Shown here piece by piece: positions 1-8,727 of a stretch of 59,632 bases of DNA. Source of the stretch: Gammaproteobacteria bacterium HGW-Gammaproteobacteria-3 (GTDB lineage: Bacteria; Pseudomonadota; Gammaproteobacteria; Methylococcales; Methylomonadaceae); the NCBI GenBank assembly GCA_002843155.1, contig PGZD01000008.1, forward strand, positions 1 through 59,632, in the 5' to 3' direction. Positions within the stretch are counted from its first letter, which is position 1. Every line of letters starts with the position of its first letter. Both the position numbers and the translations under genes were made by a program. The notes under the pieces were generated by a model. That model did not search any database and was not told the DNA's origin. It saw nothing but the letters and a program-made list of their open reading frames with translations.

Positions 1-161
1 AGGGTTCTTTTTCATGGCACGATCTCCAGTCAGGGTAGGGCTCAGGTTCGACTAACCGAAGGGTCAAAAGTTGCTGAGACTTATGGGTAATCAGGTTATT
101 TTTTGTCGGAAGAAACCGGTCTACTCGACCTCTTTTCTCAACTTAAAAGCCTGGAGAGAAT

Positions 162-198
162 AAAAAAAGGCTTGTGATTGAAGCACAAGCCTTTTTTA
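162..198 (-). terminator. Rho-independent terminator after the gltX-tRNA transcript
   Basis: A perfect 15-bp inverted repeat (arms 162-176 and 184-198, 7-base loop) has an A-run on its left and a T-run on its right, so it can terminate in either direction. It lies just past the 3' end of tRNA-Glu on the minus strand and fits the end of the gltX-tRNA-Ala-tRNA-Glu transcript. I see no gene in bases 1-161. Confidence 0.85.
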
Positions 199-203
199 GT
201 AAA

Positions 204-279
204 TGGCGTCCCCAGGGGGGTTCGAACCCCCGTTACCGCCGTGAAAGGGCGGTGTCCTAGGCCACTAGACGATGGGGAC
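204..279 (-). tRNA. tRNA-Glu (TTC anticodon)
   Basis: The minus strand folds into a 76-nt cloverleaf with a 7-bp acceptor stem (GTCCCCA with TGGGGAC), an anticodon loop carrying TTC, a T-arm with GGTTCGAACC and an encoded CCA (204-206). It lies beside tRNA-Ala and downstream of gltX, so the charging enzyme and its tRNA substrate are probably on one transcript. Confidence 0.95.
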
Positions 280-306
280 TAAAATTGTTTTAGTCAGCCT
301 TAACTT

Positions 307-382
307 TGGTGGAGCCAGGCGGGATCGAACCGCCGACCTCAACACTGCCAGTGTTGCGCTCTCCCAATTGAGCTATGGCCCC
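307..382 (-). tRNA. tRNA-Ala (GGC anticodon)
   Basis: The minus strand gives a 76-nt cloverleaf. The acceptor stem is GGGGCCA with TGGCTCC and one G-T wobble, the anticodon loop is CTGGCAG with anticodon GGC, and the T-arm contains GGTTCGATCC. CCA is encoded (307-309). It is 27 nt from tRNA-Glu and about 38 nt past the gltX stop codon. Confidence 0.95.
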
Positions 383-420
383 TGTAAAGTCCGCTTATTT
401 TACAGTATACAGTTGTCGTG

Positions 421-1830
421 TCAAGTGTCTGTGTTATTTTTTATAAACTTGATAGCTTTAACTATCCGCTTGAGTGTTTTCTCCCGGCCCAATAATGCCA
501 ATGTGACATCAATCGGAGGCGAAACCGGCGTTCCGCAGATCGCAATCCGTAGAGGTTGCGCTACTTTTCCAAGATTGAGAGCCAAGTCTTCGGCCACCTT
601 CAATACCACTTGATGCAAGGGATTTCCTTCCCATTGTTCCAACAAGGAAAATTCATCATGGAGTTTTTTCAGTATGTCGCAGGTCTCCGGCTTGAAGTTC
701 TTTTTGGCGGTTTTTTCATCATAGTGATCAAATTCCGTATAAAAATAGCGACTGGCCACAGCCATTTCCACCAGAGTTTTACAACGTTCCCGCAACGCTT
801 TTACCACTTCAATCAAATCAGGGCCTAAAGCCGGATCCAGTCCTTGTTCCCCCATATGCCAGCTAAGGTGCCGCGCCACATGGGCCGGGTCTTTTGTCAT
901 CATATAATGATGATTGAGCCATAATAATTTTTCGTTATTGAAAGACGAGGCCGACACATTGACATCAGCCAAATCGAAATATTCGATCATTTCGTCGATG
1001 CTGAAAATTTCCTGGTCGCCATGCGACCATCCCAGCCGTACCAGATAGTTGAGTAAAGCTTCGGGCAAAAAGCCTTCGTCCCGGTATTGCATTACACTGA
1101 CCGCGCCATGGCGTTTGGACAATCTCGCGCCATCCGCGCCCAAAATCATCGGTAAATGCGCATAATAGGGCAGGGGGGCGCCCAAGGCTTTAAGAATATT
1201 TATTTGTCGAGGTGTGTTGTTGATATGGTCATCACCCCGGATCACATGGGTTACGCCCATATCCATATCATCGACCACTACGGTCAGATTGTAGGTGGGT
1301 GTACCGTCAGAGCGGGCAATGATCAAATCATCGAGTTCTTTATTGGCAACGACAATGTCGCCTTTGACCAGGTCATTGATGGTTACCGTGCCCTGCTCCG
1401 GATTTTTAAAGCGGATAACCGGTTGCTGGCCTTCGCTGATATTGGCGGTTTGTCTGCATTTGCCGTTATAACGCGGCTTTTCTTTGTTGGCCATTTGTTC
1501 GTTACGCAATTGCTCCAGCTCTTCCTTGCTACAGTAACAATAATAAGCGTCACCTTGTGCCAGCAGTTGTTGGATGACTTCCTTGTAGCGGTCGAAGCGT
1601 TGCGTTTGATAAAAAGGCCCTTCGTCATATTCAAGACCCAGCCAGGTCATGCCTTCCAGAATGGCGTTCACGGATTCCTGGGTGGAACGCTCAAGATCTG
1701 TGTCTTCAATTCTCAAAATAAACCGGCCACCGTGTTTTCGGGCGTGTAGCCAGGAAAAAAGCGCCGTGCGGGCGCCGCCCACATGCAGATAACCGGTTGG
1801 GCTTGGAGCAAAACGTGTTTTGATAGTCAT
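421..1830 (-). CDS. gltX: Glutamyl-tRNA synthetase
   Basis: A 469-residue class I aminoacyl-tRNA synthetase that charges tRNA-Glu with glutamate in the cytoplasm. The HIGH-type motif is at residues 9-19 ([11 protein letters not shown]) and the KMSKS-type motif is LSKRHG at 237-242. Cys98, Cys100 and Cys125 match three of the four zinc ligands of E. coli GluRS; the fourth position (127) is Gln here. Length is normal for the family and the C-terminal anticodon-binding region is present. It starts 8 nt after the stop of the Sel1-repeat gene and is followed by tRNA-Ala and tRNA-Glu on the same strand, which suggests one operon. Confidence 0.97.
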   Translation of the reverse strand: MTIKTRFAPSPTGYLHVGGARTALFSWLHARKHGGRFILRIEDTDLERSTQESVNAILEGMTWLGLEYDEGPFYQTQRFDRYKEVIQQLLAQGDAYYCYCSKEELEQLRNEQMANKEKPRYNGKCRQTANISEGQQPVIRFKNPEQGTVTINDLVKGDIVVANKELDDLIIARSDGTPTYNLTVVVDDMDMGVTHVIRGDDHINNTPRQINILKALGAPLPYYAHLPMILGADGARLSKRHGAVSVMQYRDEGFLPEALLNYLVRLGWSHGDQEIFSIDEMIEYFDLADVNVSASSFNNEKLLWLNHHYMMTKDPAHVARHLSWHMGEQGLDPALGPDLIEVVKALRERCKTLVEMAVASRYFYTEFDHYDEKTAKKNFKPETCDILKKLHDEFSLLEQWEGNPLHQVVLKVAEDLALNLGKVAQPLRIAICGTPVSPPIDVTLALLGREKTLKRIVKAIKFIKNNTDT

Positions 1831-1838
1831 GTTTTTCT

Positions 1839-2303
1839 TTATTTCAATAAAAATCTTTTCGCATATTCTTTAGGAATTTGCCGGGCGGCGTTTAAACGCA
1901 TGGCTTGGTAATTGAAAGCGACACTCGCTTTGGTTCCTTGGGTGCGTCCCAAAATCGCCAATGAGGTGCCATGGCCTTGTGCCGCCGCCTTTTCATACCA
2001 CTGTGTCGCTTTATTGACGTTGTGCGCGAAGCCCAAGCCGCTGTCGTACATAGCCGCCACGACGACTTGCGCTTCCACCAGGCCTTGTTCAGCCGCCTTC
2101 AGCATCCAGTTCGCCGCTTCTTTTTCATTGGCTTCATAGCCGTCTCGGCCCAGTAGATAAAGGGAGGCCAATTTTGCCTGCGCCAGGGCGTCCCCCTGTT
2201 GGGCCAATTCCAGTGGATCCGCGTGAGCCGGTTGTTGCGCCCAGACACTTGTATTACCCAAGACCATTCCTGCCAACAGGGTCAATCCAACCAATAGCTT
2301 CAT
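1839..2303 (-). CDS. Secreted Sel1-repeat (TPR-like) protein
   Basis: A 154-residue protein with a signal peptide (hydrophobic residues 3-16, likely cleavage after VWA at about 22). It has two or three Sel1-like repeats, seen as [20 protein letters not shown], the segment starting [12 protein letters not shown], and [12 protein letters not shown]. Such proteins are periplasmic protein-protein adaptors. The specific partner cannot be read from sequence. It is 8 nt upstream of gltX and probably shares its promoter, in the gap before 2463 that it shares with the divergent OmpA-like gene. Confidence 0.8.
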   Translation of the reverse strand: MKLLVGLTLLAGMVLGNTSVWAQQPAHADPLELAQQGDALAQAKLASLYLLGRDGYEANEKEAANWMLKAAEQGLVEAQVVVAAMYDSGLGFAHNVNKATQWYEKAAAQGHGTSLAILGRTQGTKASVAFNYQAMRLNAARQIPKEYAKRFLLK

Positions 2304-2462
2304 TTCGATCGCCTCATTTTATTTTTATTAATCACGAACTATTATTTCACGGACTCTGCAAAAGATGAATTTAGTTATCAAAAAAACAAAAAAATGTTAG
2401 ACTGGAATCTCAGATAAAGCTGATTCTAAGCGTTATCAAAATTTATTATCCAGGGGGATTTA

Positions 2463-3662
2463 ATGAATAAAAAACTGCTACTGACTGCGGCTTTGACTGC
2501 CGCCGCCCTATCAGGCTGCGCGAGCCAGCCTGTCACTACATTCGATACTTTTCACGCTAACAGTTTGAATGACCTGGTTCGTTCAGGCGAACTGGTGCAA
2601 AAAACCAACAGCTTTTTTATAATTAATGACTCATCTTCTTCGATGAGTAAACATTATCATGGCGCCGGCTTTACCGGGCAACCCACTCCCACCAAATTTT
2701 CAGTTGAAAAAGAAATCCTCAACCGAATGAATCAAAGTATTCCCGATATAAACCTGACTTCAGGTATTCGCAGCTTTGGTTTCGGCCCTTGTTTATCCTG
2801 GGGATTTACCCACTTGAATCAACCTGTTGAAACTTATTCAAAATCATCTTTTGGACAAGGTATCGATTCTTTAACCTGCTCCGGCGGCGGTTCATTGATG
2901 TCTAACGCAATTACTGCGGCCAGCACCGATTTGTCACCGGCAACCGGTAATATCGCCCTCATTATCCTCAGCGATGGCAATATCGACGATGGTTCACAGC
3001 CTTTGATCGCAACGCAATCGTTGAAAGAGCAGTTCGGCGACAAATTATGTGTGTATACCGTTTGGGTCGGCAATGAAGACGACAGCCAGGGTCAGATTTT
3101 ATTGCGCAAACTGTCCGACATTTCGGGTTGCGGCTTTAGCACTACGGCTGAAAATGTAGCCAGCAATAATGACATGACCAGCTTTGTTCAGCATGTATTC
3201 CTGCAACCCGGCGCACCACGCGTAGTGGACGGTGACGACGATCAGGACGGCGTGCTTAACAGCAAAGATCGCTGCCCGCGCACACCCAGAACGGCGACCG
3301 TTGACATTCATGGTTGCTGGGCCGTTAAAGGCATCCGCTTTGATATTGATAAAGCCACCATCAAACCTCAATATCTGCCGCTTCTGGATAATGCCATTTC
3401 GGTATTGAAAAACAATCCGAGCTTGCAGGTTGAAGTACAAGGGCACACCGACAATACAGGTTCGGCGGCTTACAACCAAAAACTGTCAGAGCGTCGCGCC
3501 AAGGCTGTCCGCGATTATCTGGTCAGCAAAACCGGAAAAGCCGAGGCGTTGACTTCGCGTGGTTATGGCCTGACCCGGCCCATTGACACTAACAGCACAT
3601 CAGAAGGCCGCTACAATAACCGTCGAGTGCAATTGAAAATTCTGAACGGACGTTACAACTAA
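2463..3662 (+). CDS. OmpA-family lipoprotein with a vWA-like domain
   Basis: A 399-residue lipoprotein: the lipobox LSGC places the lipidated Cys at 19. Residues about 50-230 look like a von Willebrand A fold, with a DxSxS metal-site motif at 56-60 (DSSSS). A short aspartate-rich thrombospondin-type-3-like segment follows (DGDDDQDGVLNSKDRCP, about 258-274). The C-terminal 120 residues are an OmpA peptidoglycan-binding domain (GHTDNTGSAAYNQKLSERRA). It is probably anchored in the outer membrane and holds the cell wall, with the vWA part as a ligand-binding module. An AGGGGG ribosome site precedes the ATG. It is monocistronic, followed by a terminator. Confidence 0.88.
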   Translation: MNKKLLLTAALTAAALSGCASQPVTTFDTFHANSLNDLVRSGELVQKTNSFFIINDSSSSMSKHYHGAGFTGQPTPTKFSVEKEILNRMNQSIPDINLTSGIRSFGFGPCLSWGFTHLNQPVETYSKSSFGQGIDSLTCSGGGSLMSNAITAASTDLSPATGNIALIILSDGNIDDGSQPLIATQSLKEQFGDKLCVYTVWVGNEDDSQGQILLRKLSDISGCGFSTTAENVASNNDMTSFVQHVFLQPGAPRVVDGDDDQDGVLNSKDRCPRTPRTATVDIHGCWAVKGIRFDIDKATIKPQYLPLLDNAISVLKNNPSLQVEVQGHTDNTGSAAYNQKLSERRAKAVRDYLVSKTGKAEALTSRGYGLTRPIDTNSTSEGRYNNRRVQLKILNGRYN

Positions 3663-3684
3663 ACGTCCCCGGAAATTTCAGGAC

Positions 3685-3719
3685 AAAAAAAGGGAGAGCC
3701 CCCGGGCCCTCCCTTTTTT
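3685..3719 (+). terminator. Rho-independent terminator after the OmpA-like gene
   Basis: An A-run and AGGGAG on the left pair with CTCCCT and a T-run on the right, around a GC-rich loop (AGCCCCCGGGCC). It lies 23 nt past the stop of the OmpA-like gene. The mirrored A and T runs mean it could also stop minus-strand transcripts coming from the sulfotransferase side. Confidence 0.85.
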
Positions 3720-3783
3720 ATTGGTTAATTTTATTGGATATTATCGTTTGCTTGATGTTCAGCCTTGGGTTGGGGAGATACTT

Positions 3784-4776
3784 TCAAGACTCTACTTTCA
3801 ACCAATGGCTCAAATCCCGATCCAGCAGACGGCTCAAGAGGGCCACATCGTCTTTCAGTAAATCGTGTATTTCGCGGCGAATCAGGGGCTCCAGAGGTTT
3901 GGTCTCCATAGGAAAGTTATTGAGTTTTTGCAGTTTTCGTCGAGCTTTAAATACCGCTTGACGAAGTTTCTCCTGCCATAATGGAGTTTCTTTTAGTTGT
4001 TTGACGCGCCAACTGAATTTTTCACCTGCCAGCAGTGAACGTAATTTTTGTGGCGGGCGTTTTAGCCAGCGTTGCAAGGTGCCTGAGCGGTAGCCCTGAC
4101 TTTTGCGAACCCGAGCAAAATGTTGTCGGCCGTCATCGCTCAGATTTAAAAATGCCAGCAGTTGCCGGTAGACACCGGCGGTGTCGGTTGCCAGATCGTC
4201 AAAGACCACGACATGACAACGCTCGCGTCCGATACTGTCGAAAAAACCTTGAAGATAATGGCCGAGCCGGCCTATGTCTGCGTAATAAAGCAGGCGTGGG
4301 TCGATACAGGTTTTAGGGATGGCTTCCCCGCGTTTGCGTTTTTCCTGTAGTTGCCAAGCTCGGGTGAAGCTTTCCTCGACTTCATCGCCGGTATAAAGTG
4401 AGCGCTGGTGCAAGGATGGCAGCATTTGCATCGGGTCGCGCACGGCGATAATAAAACGCGCGGTGGGCCAGGTACGAAGCAGTTGTAGCGCGGCTTCCGG
4501 ATGATAAAAATGGGAAACCGATCCTTCGCCCCAAATCCTGACGGAGGCGGGCGGGGACGGTTCGAAAAAGCGCGGGATAAAATCCCGTGCCAGCACTTCC
4601 CGGAGCTGGCTATCATTCAGATCGGAAAAATCGTTAAGTGTGAAATAGTGGGGCTCTTTGACTCGGGAAAAACAAACTTCCGGGTGCTCTGAAAGATAAC
4701 TGGAAATGGCGGAAGTGCCGCAGCGCGGAGCGCCCACAACGGAAAAAAAATTTTGGGGCCAGTTTGTCGAAGTCAT
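3784..4776 (-). CDS. Sulfotransferase family protein
   Basis: A 330-residue PAPS-dependent sulfotransferase of the heparan-sulfate/NDST-like family. The 5'-phosphosulfate loop is GAPRCGTSAISSYL (residues 15-28), and a 3'-phosphate-binding segment RFIIAVRDPMQMLPSLHQR lies further on. There is no signal peptide or membrane segment. The acceptor (polysaccharide, lipid or small molecule) cannot be told from sequence, and no glycan operon surrounds it. It lies 52 nt downstream of the L,D-transpeptidase gene on the same strand and may be co-transcribed with it. Confidence 0.85.
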   Translation of the reverse strand: MTSTNWPQNFFSVVGAPRCGTSAISSYLSEHPEVCFSRVKEPHYFTLNDFSDLNDSQLREVLARDFIPRFFEPSPPASVRIWGEGSVSHFYHPEAALQLLRTWPTARFIIAVRDPMQMLPSLHQRSLYTGDEVEESFTRAWQLQEKRKRGEAIPKTCIDPRLLYYADIGRLGHYLQGFFDSIGRERCHVVVFDDLATDTAGVYRQLLAFLNLSDDGRQHFARVRKSQGYRSGTLQRWLKRPPQKLRSLLAGEKFSWRVKQLKETPLWQEKLRQAVFKARRKLQKLNNFPMETKPLEPLIRREIHDLLKDDVALLSRLLDRDLSHWLKVES

Positions 4777-4828
4777 TACCTTATTTTATTGGGGTTGATT
4801 TTATAAAGCTTTTTATGTGGGCCGGAAG

Positions 4829-5851
4829 TTAAGGCAATGCGGAAGTTAGTTCCTCTGTTTTGTCAGTGCCTGTCGCTTTTGTCAGTCGGGGTCTGGTATA
4901 GATTGCAACAGGCAGGCCGTTGAGTTGTTTGAGCGCACGTTTTAAGACCGCGCCATCGAGGATGGGCAGCTCGTTATTGTTGGCCTGAATGATCAGGTCC
5001 AAGGTCTGCTCCAGGCGCTGTTCATAGTTCATGGCCTCGTTTTCCAGGTTGGGATGGGCTTCGAGGTATAATGTGCCGTCAAGCCAGCCAACTTTGATCG
5101 GTTGGTTGACGATATAGACATCGGTGCCTACCGGTATGCGTGGAAACAGTTTTTCGATATCTTCAGGGTACATGCGGATGCAGCCGTGGGTAACGCTCAT
5201 GCCCACGCCATAAGGCTTGTTGGTGCTGTGTATCAGATAACCCGGAACACCCAGGCGCATGGCAAAAAGCCCCAAAGGGTTGTCAGGGCCTGCCGCCACG
5301 ACATCGGGCAGAATATCGCCTTTTTCAGCGTGCTCTTTTTTGATCGACGCAGGGGGCGTCCAGGTCGGGTTGGTGGTTTTGGCGATGATTCTGGTTTTTC
5401 CCAGCGGTGTCTTCCAGTCTATTCTGCCGATACTGATAGGATTCGTGGTCACGGTTTTCTGATAGCCGGATTCACTTTTTGCCGGATAGTAATACAGACG
5501 GTATTCCGGCAGGTTGATCACGATGCCGCGTCTTGGAGCTTGAGGCAACAGGCGATGGTTGGGTATTCTGACTTCGGTTCCCTGTTTGGGCAGCCAGCGG
5601 TCGACCTTAGGGTTGGCCAGTAATATTTCGGTTTGGCCGACGTTAAAACGCCGGGCAATATCCAGCAGCGTATCTTCTTCGACAGCGAGTGTGTAAAAAG
5701 GCTGCCCGGAGGGTGTCGGGCTGTCTTGTAGGCTGTCGCTGATCAGGCTGTCGCCGGGATTTTTCGGAAGCTGATATTCAGTGGCTTGCACTGCTTGGGC
5801 TGTCAGCAGACAGGCCAGTGTGGCCGCAATGATAGTGTTGTTAGGCAACAT
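4829..5851 (-). CDS. L,D-transpeptidase with LysM domain (ErfK/YbiS/YcfS type)
   Basis: A 340-residue periplasmic protein. It has a signal peptide (residues 1-23, cleavage after VQA), a LysM peptidoglycan-binding domain (about 52-97) and a YkuD catalytic domain (about 108-250). His208 and the THGCIRM motif with catalytic Cys224 are intact. Enzymes of this type make 3-3 cross-links in peptidoglycan or tether lipoprotein to it. The extra C-terminal 90 residues agree with the YbiS/YcfS/ErfK group. Its start overlaps the end of rdgC by 11 nt, so translation is probably coupled. Confidence 0.92.
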   Translation of the reverse strand: MLPNNTIIAATLACLLTAQAVQATEYQLPKNPGDSLISDSLQDSPTPSGQPFYTLAVEEDTLLDIARRFNVGQTEILLANPKVDRWLPKQGTEVRIPNHRLLPQAPRRGIVINLPEYRLYYYPAKSESGYQKTVTTNPISIGRIDWKTPLGKTRIIAKTTNPTWTPPASIKKEHAEKGDILPDVVAAGPDNPLGLFAMRLGVPGYLIHSTNKPYGVGMSVTHGCIRMYPEDIEKLFPRIPVGTDVYIVNQPIKVGWLDGTLYLEAHPNLENEAMNYEQRLEQTLDLIIQANNNELPILDGAVLKRALKQLNGLPVAIYTRPRLTKATGTDKTEELTSALP

Positions 5852-6755
5852 GGCTTTTTTCTCCGCCGAATAATGCCATTAGACGAGGCAGGAAGTTGGC
5901 AAGTTCCAGTGACATGATTGAAAATTCGGCATCAAACTGTTCGGTGTCGTCAAAATCGGTCGTATCGGCGACTTGCTCCTGAATCAAATCCAGAAAACGC
6001 AAGCGTTTGATAGATAGGTTCTCATCGACGACAAAGGCAAGGCGGTCATCCCAACTCAGGGCTAATTTAATGACTTGTTTGCCGGTATCCAGATGATTTT
6101 TGATTTCAGGCAAGGCCAGATCGTGGCGCTTGCAGCGGACAATGCCGCCTTCCTGCTCGGGAGCGCGCAATTCACATTCGTCTTCAATTTTGATGTCGGC
6201 GGGCGCTTCCTCGCCGCTAAGCCATTGCGTCATCACCACAACCGGTTTGTTGGCGGTGACCGGGGGTACGACCGGCAGGGAGCCTAAGCATTTGCGTAAA
6301 TGACTGAGCAAGTCTTCGGCTTTTTTAGCGGACGCTGAATCCACGATCAACCAGCCGTTTTTGGAGTCTATATAGGCATAAGTTTTACGCGAAAAAGTAA
6401 ACGCCTTGGGCAGCAATTCGAAGCAAACTTCTTCTTTTATCGCGGTGCGTTCTTTTTTGGATAATTTGCGCCCTTGCAGGTCTTCAGCATCCAGAATTTT
6501 TTCCTGAACCATTTCGTTGATGACGGCGGCAGGGAGGACTTTTTCTTCGGTTTTTGCACAGAACAGGATAAAGCCGTTGGCGATATGCAGCAGTTGATCG
6601 GAGTTTCTGCCCAGCGGCGCAGTCCAGCCGAAACTGGATTCTTCTTGTTGCCCGCAAGGCCGAAACGGCATTTGCTGAAGCTTTTGCGAAAAAGCGTCAG
6701 GCGTTAGAATAAAGTTTTCGGTGAACCGGTAAAGCGTAAGATTTTTAAACCACAT
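5841..6755 (-). CDS. rdgC: Recombination-associated protein RdgC
   Basis: RdgC is a ring-shaped DNA-binding protein that restrains RecA and acts during replication-fork repair. I chose the ATG at 6755, which gives the family N-terminus MWFKNLTLYRF and a typical length of 304 residues. An in-frame ATG 33 nt upstream would add 11 residues unlike the family. Neither start has a clear ribosome site. It overlaps the following L,D-transpeptidase gene by 11 nt and is divergent from the glycosylase gene at 6843. Confidence 0.92.
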   Translation of the reverse strand: MWFKNLTLYRFTENFILTPDAFSQKLQQMPFRPCGQQEESSFGWTAPLGRNSDQLLHIANGFILFCAKTEEKVLPAAVINEMVQEKILDAEDLQGRKLSKKERTAIKEEVCFELLPKAFTFSRKTYAYIDSKNGWLIVDSASAKKAEDLLSHLRKCLGSLPVVPPVTANKPVVVMTQWLSGEEAPADIKIEDECELRAPEQEGGIVRCKRHDLALPEIKNHLDTGKQVIKLALSWDDRLAFVVDENLSIKRLRFLDLIQEQVADTTDFDDTEQFDAEFSIMSLELANFLPRLMALFGGEKSHVA

Positions 6756-6842
6756 GGGGGTATCGATGCTCGTAGAAAAATGTTGCATTATTGCAAATTT
6801 GCCGGAATATAAAAAGAATCATTGCTCACAAAATCTATTTCA

Positions 6843-7358
6843 ATGACTGTTATCGATGCCTTTGCGCCCATTGTCTCCGATTCGGCGCGCGTTTTAATCC
6901 TGGGGTCGATGCCGAGTTCGGCCTCGTTGGCCAGGCAGCAATATTACGGCCATCCCCGTAACGCTTTCTGGCCGGTGCTGGGTGTGCTGGTCGGTGCCGC
7001 GCCCGAGCTCGATTATCGGCAGCGGCAACAAATTTTAATCGATCACGGCATCGCCGTGTGGGACGTGCTGCAAAGTTGTATTCGGCCCGGTAGCCTGGAT
7101 GCGAATATCGCCATGGATTCTGTCAAAATAAATGACTTCAGGTCATTTTTTAAAAAATACCGTGCTATCGAGCGCGTTTTTTTTAACGGCGCCATGGCTG
7201 AAAAGCTGTTTAGGCAACAGGTATTGCCGGGTTTAAGCGACTGTTTCAACACATTTCAGTATCAGCGTTTGCCATCGACCAGCCCGGCCCATGCCAGCCT
7301 GAGTCTGGAGCAAAAAATAAATGCCTGGAAAGTGATTGTGCAGCCTGTGCTAAAGTAG
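6843..7358 (+). CDS. DNA-deoxyinosine/uracil-DNA glycosylase (UDG superfamily, Mug-like)
   Basis: A 171-residue base-excision repair glycosylase. The UDG-fold start is LILGSMPSSASLARQQYYGH, with GHPRNAFWPVLG following; the latter is typical of the hypoxanthine-DNA glycosylase branch. The C-terminal motif near SPAHAS resembles the second catalytic segment of UDG proteins. I chose ATG 6843; a TTG 21 nt upstream is possible. It would remove deaminated bases from DNA. Substrate preference (uracil, hypoxanthine or mismatched T) is not decided by sequence. Confidence 0.85.
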   Translation: MTVIDAFAPIVSDSARVLILGSMPSSASLARQQYYGHPRNAFWPVLGVLVGAAPELDYRQRQQILIDHGIAVWDVLQSCIRPGSLDANIAMDSVKINDFRSFFKKYRAIERVFFNGAMAEKLFRQQVLPGLSDCFNTFQYQRLPSTSPAHASLSLEQKINAWKVIVQPVLK

Positions 7359-7386
7359 CCAATATTTGATTATAGGTGAGGCTGTT

Positions 7387-7575
7387 ATGGGTACTTTTTC
7401 GGGTTGGGAAAGTCTGCTGCTGGGTGCGCTGTTGATTTTGCTCATTTTCTGGATGCGCCCGGGTATCAAGGCGTCTCTGGAACAAAGTAAAAACGCCACG
7501 GCGGATTGGCCGGGTGTGCTTGTGCCGCTTGTTTTTGTGGTGATGTTTGTGATTTTTTTGGTGGCTATGGTTTGA
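7387..7575 (+). CDS. Small two-helix membrane protein, unknown function
   Basis: A 62-residue protein with two hydrophobic helices (about residues 7-23 and 42-61) joined by a polar loop (SLEQSKNATADW). I chose ATG 7387 because GGTGAG lies 6 nt before it. An upstream TTG at 7366 would precede this ribosome site and is less likely. It ends 1 nt before darP and follows the glycosylase by 28 nt, so the three genes look like one transcript. I do not recognise the family. Confidence 0.7.
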   Translation: MGTFSGWESLLLGALLILLIFWMRPGIKASLEQSKNATADWPGVLVPLVFVVMFVIFLVAMV

Positions 7576-7576
7576 T

Positions 7577-8104
7577 ATGGCGGAAGAATACGAAGATTTC
7601 GATGAAGAAGGTATCGACTATGCGGTGCGCCCGAATAAAACGCAAATCAAGCGTGATATTGCCGAACTTTCTGTTTTGGCCGAAGATATGGCCCGTTTGT
7701 CGTCGGCGCAATTAGGTGAGTTGGCATTACCCGAAGAGCTAGCGCGCGCAATTGGCAGTGCGGCAATTATGCCGCAAAAAGGCGCCCGTAAAAGACAAAT
7801 GAAATTTATTACCGGCTTGCTCAGAAAACTCGATGCGGAACCCATTAAGGAAAAACTGGCCGGGATGAAAAGTCAAAGCGCCCTGGCAGTCCGGGAACAT
7901 CATAACATCGAACGCTGGCGCGATCGTTTGCTTGCCGAAGGCGATACGGCCTTGACCGAGCTTTTTGCCGACTATCCGAGGGCGGATCGGCAGTTGTTAC
8001 GGCAAATAGTCCGTAGCGGGCAAAAAGAAATGGCGACAGGCAAGCCCCCTAAGTCGGCGCGGGAACTCTATCAATCTCTTAAAACCTTGTTTGAAAAGGA
8101 ATAG
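7577..8104 (+). CDS. darP: Ribosome biogenesis factor DarP/YjgA (DUF615)
   Basis: A 175-residue basic and acidic helical protein of the YjgA/DUF615 family, which binds the late 50S precursor and promotes its maturation in E. coli. Family features are the acidic N-terminus, the segment RPNKTQIKRDIAEL, GARKRQMKFITGLLRKLD, and the C-terminal ARELYQSLKTLF. It starts right after the small membrane-protein gene. Confidence 0.92.
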   Translation: MAEEYEDFDEEGIDYAVRPNKTQIKRDIAELSVLAEDMARLSSAQLGELALPEELARAIGSAAIMPQKGARKRQMKFITGLLRKLDAEPIKEKLAGMKSQSALAVREHHNIERWRDRLLAEGDTALTELFADYPRADRQLLRQIVRSGQKEMATGKPPKSARELYQSLKTLFEKE

Positions 8105-8214
8105 GCTTGGAGAAACTGTATATTCCGCGTGGCCACATTTGCTGGCAAGCTAAATAGGAAGCCCGCCGTAGGCTGAATAAGCAACAAGCGCATCCGGCAG
8201 ATAATGAGATAGGC

Positions 8215-8712
8215 ATGAACACTTTGCATAACGATTTTTGTATCGAAATATCCCTGTCCGCGCAACAATTGAGGCTGATTCAAAAAGGTCGTTGCGTAAC
8301 GACATATCCCGTCGCCACGGCTAAAAACGGTGCGGGCGAAATGCGCGGCAGCGAATGCACGCCACGCGGACGCCATAAAATACGCGCCAAAATTGGCGAC
8401 GGGCAGCCGTTGAATGCGGTCTTTAAAGCCCGGCGTCCGACCGGTGAGATTTATACGCCCGACTTGGGCCGGCAATATCCCGGGCGAGATTGGATCTTGA
8501 CCCGGATTTTGTGGCTGGGCGGTCTGGAGCCGGGTAAAAACCGTTATGGTGCGTGTGATACTGCCTGGCGCTATATTTACATTCACGGCTGTCCTGATGA
8601 ATTGATGTGTGACAGACCCGGGTCGCATGGTTGCATCCGCATGTATAACGCCGATGTGCTGGCGCTTTTCAACAGCATCGGCAGCCATACCGAGGTGTTT
8701 ATTTATGAGTGA
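8215..8712 (+). CDS. Short L,D-transpeptidase (YkuD domain only)
   Basis: A 165-residue YkuD-domain protein with the catalytic motif SHGCIRM (Ser137-His138-Gly139-Cys140) and the upstream His124 in YIHGCP. It has no obvious signal peptide or LysM domain, unlike the enzyme at 4829-5851, so export is uncertain. It would catalyse L,D-transpeptidation or carboxypeptidation of peptidoglycan if exported. A start further upstream that adds a signal peptide is not visible in the 110-nt gap after darP. Confidence 0.85.
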   Translation: MNTLHNDFCIEISLSAQQLRLIQKGRCVTTYPVATAKNGAGEMRGSECTPRGRHKIRAKIGDGQPLNAVFKARRPTGEIYTPDLGRQYPGRDWILTRILWLGGLEPGKNRYGACDTAWRYIYIHGCPDELMCDRPGSHGCIRMYNADVLALFNSIGSHTEVFIYE

Positions 8713-8727
8713 AAATTTCACTGACTG

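Noticed and set aside
272-613. 113-codon plus-strand frame
   Set aside because: It runs through tRNA-Ala and the gltX end on the other strand.
1156-1749. 197-codon frame opposite gltX
   Set aside because: Antisense shadow of a well-supported gene; no family similarity.
5102-5623. 173-codon frame opposite the L,D-transpeptidase
   Set aside because: Antisense shadow of a gene with a clear signal peptide and catalytic motif.
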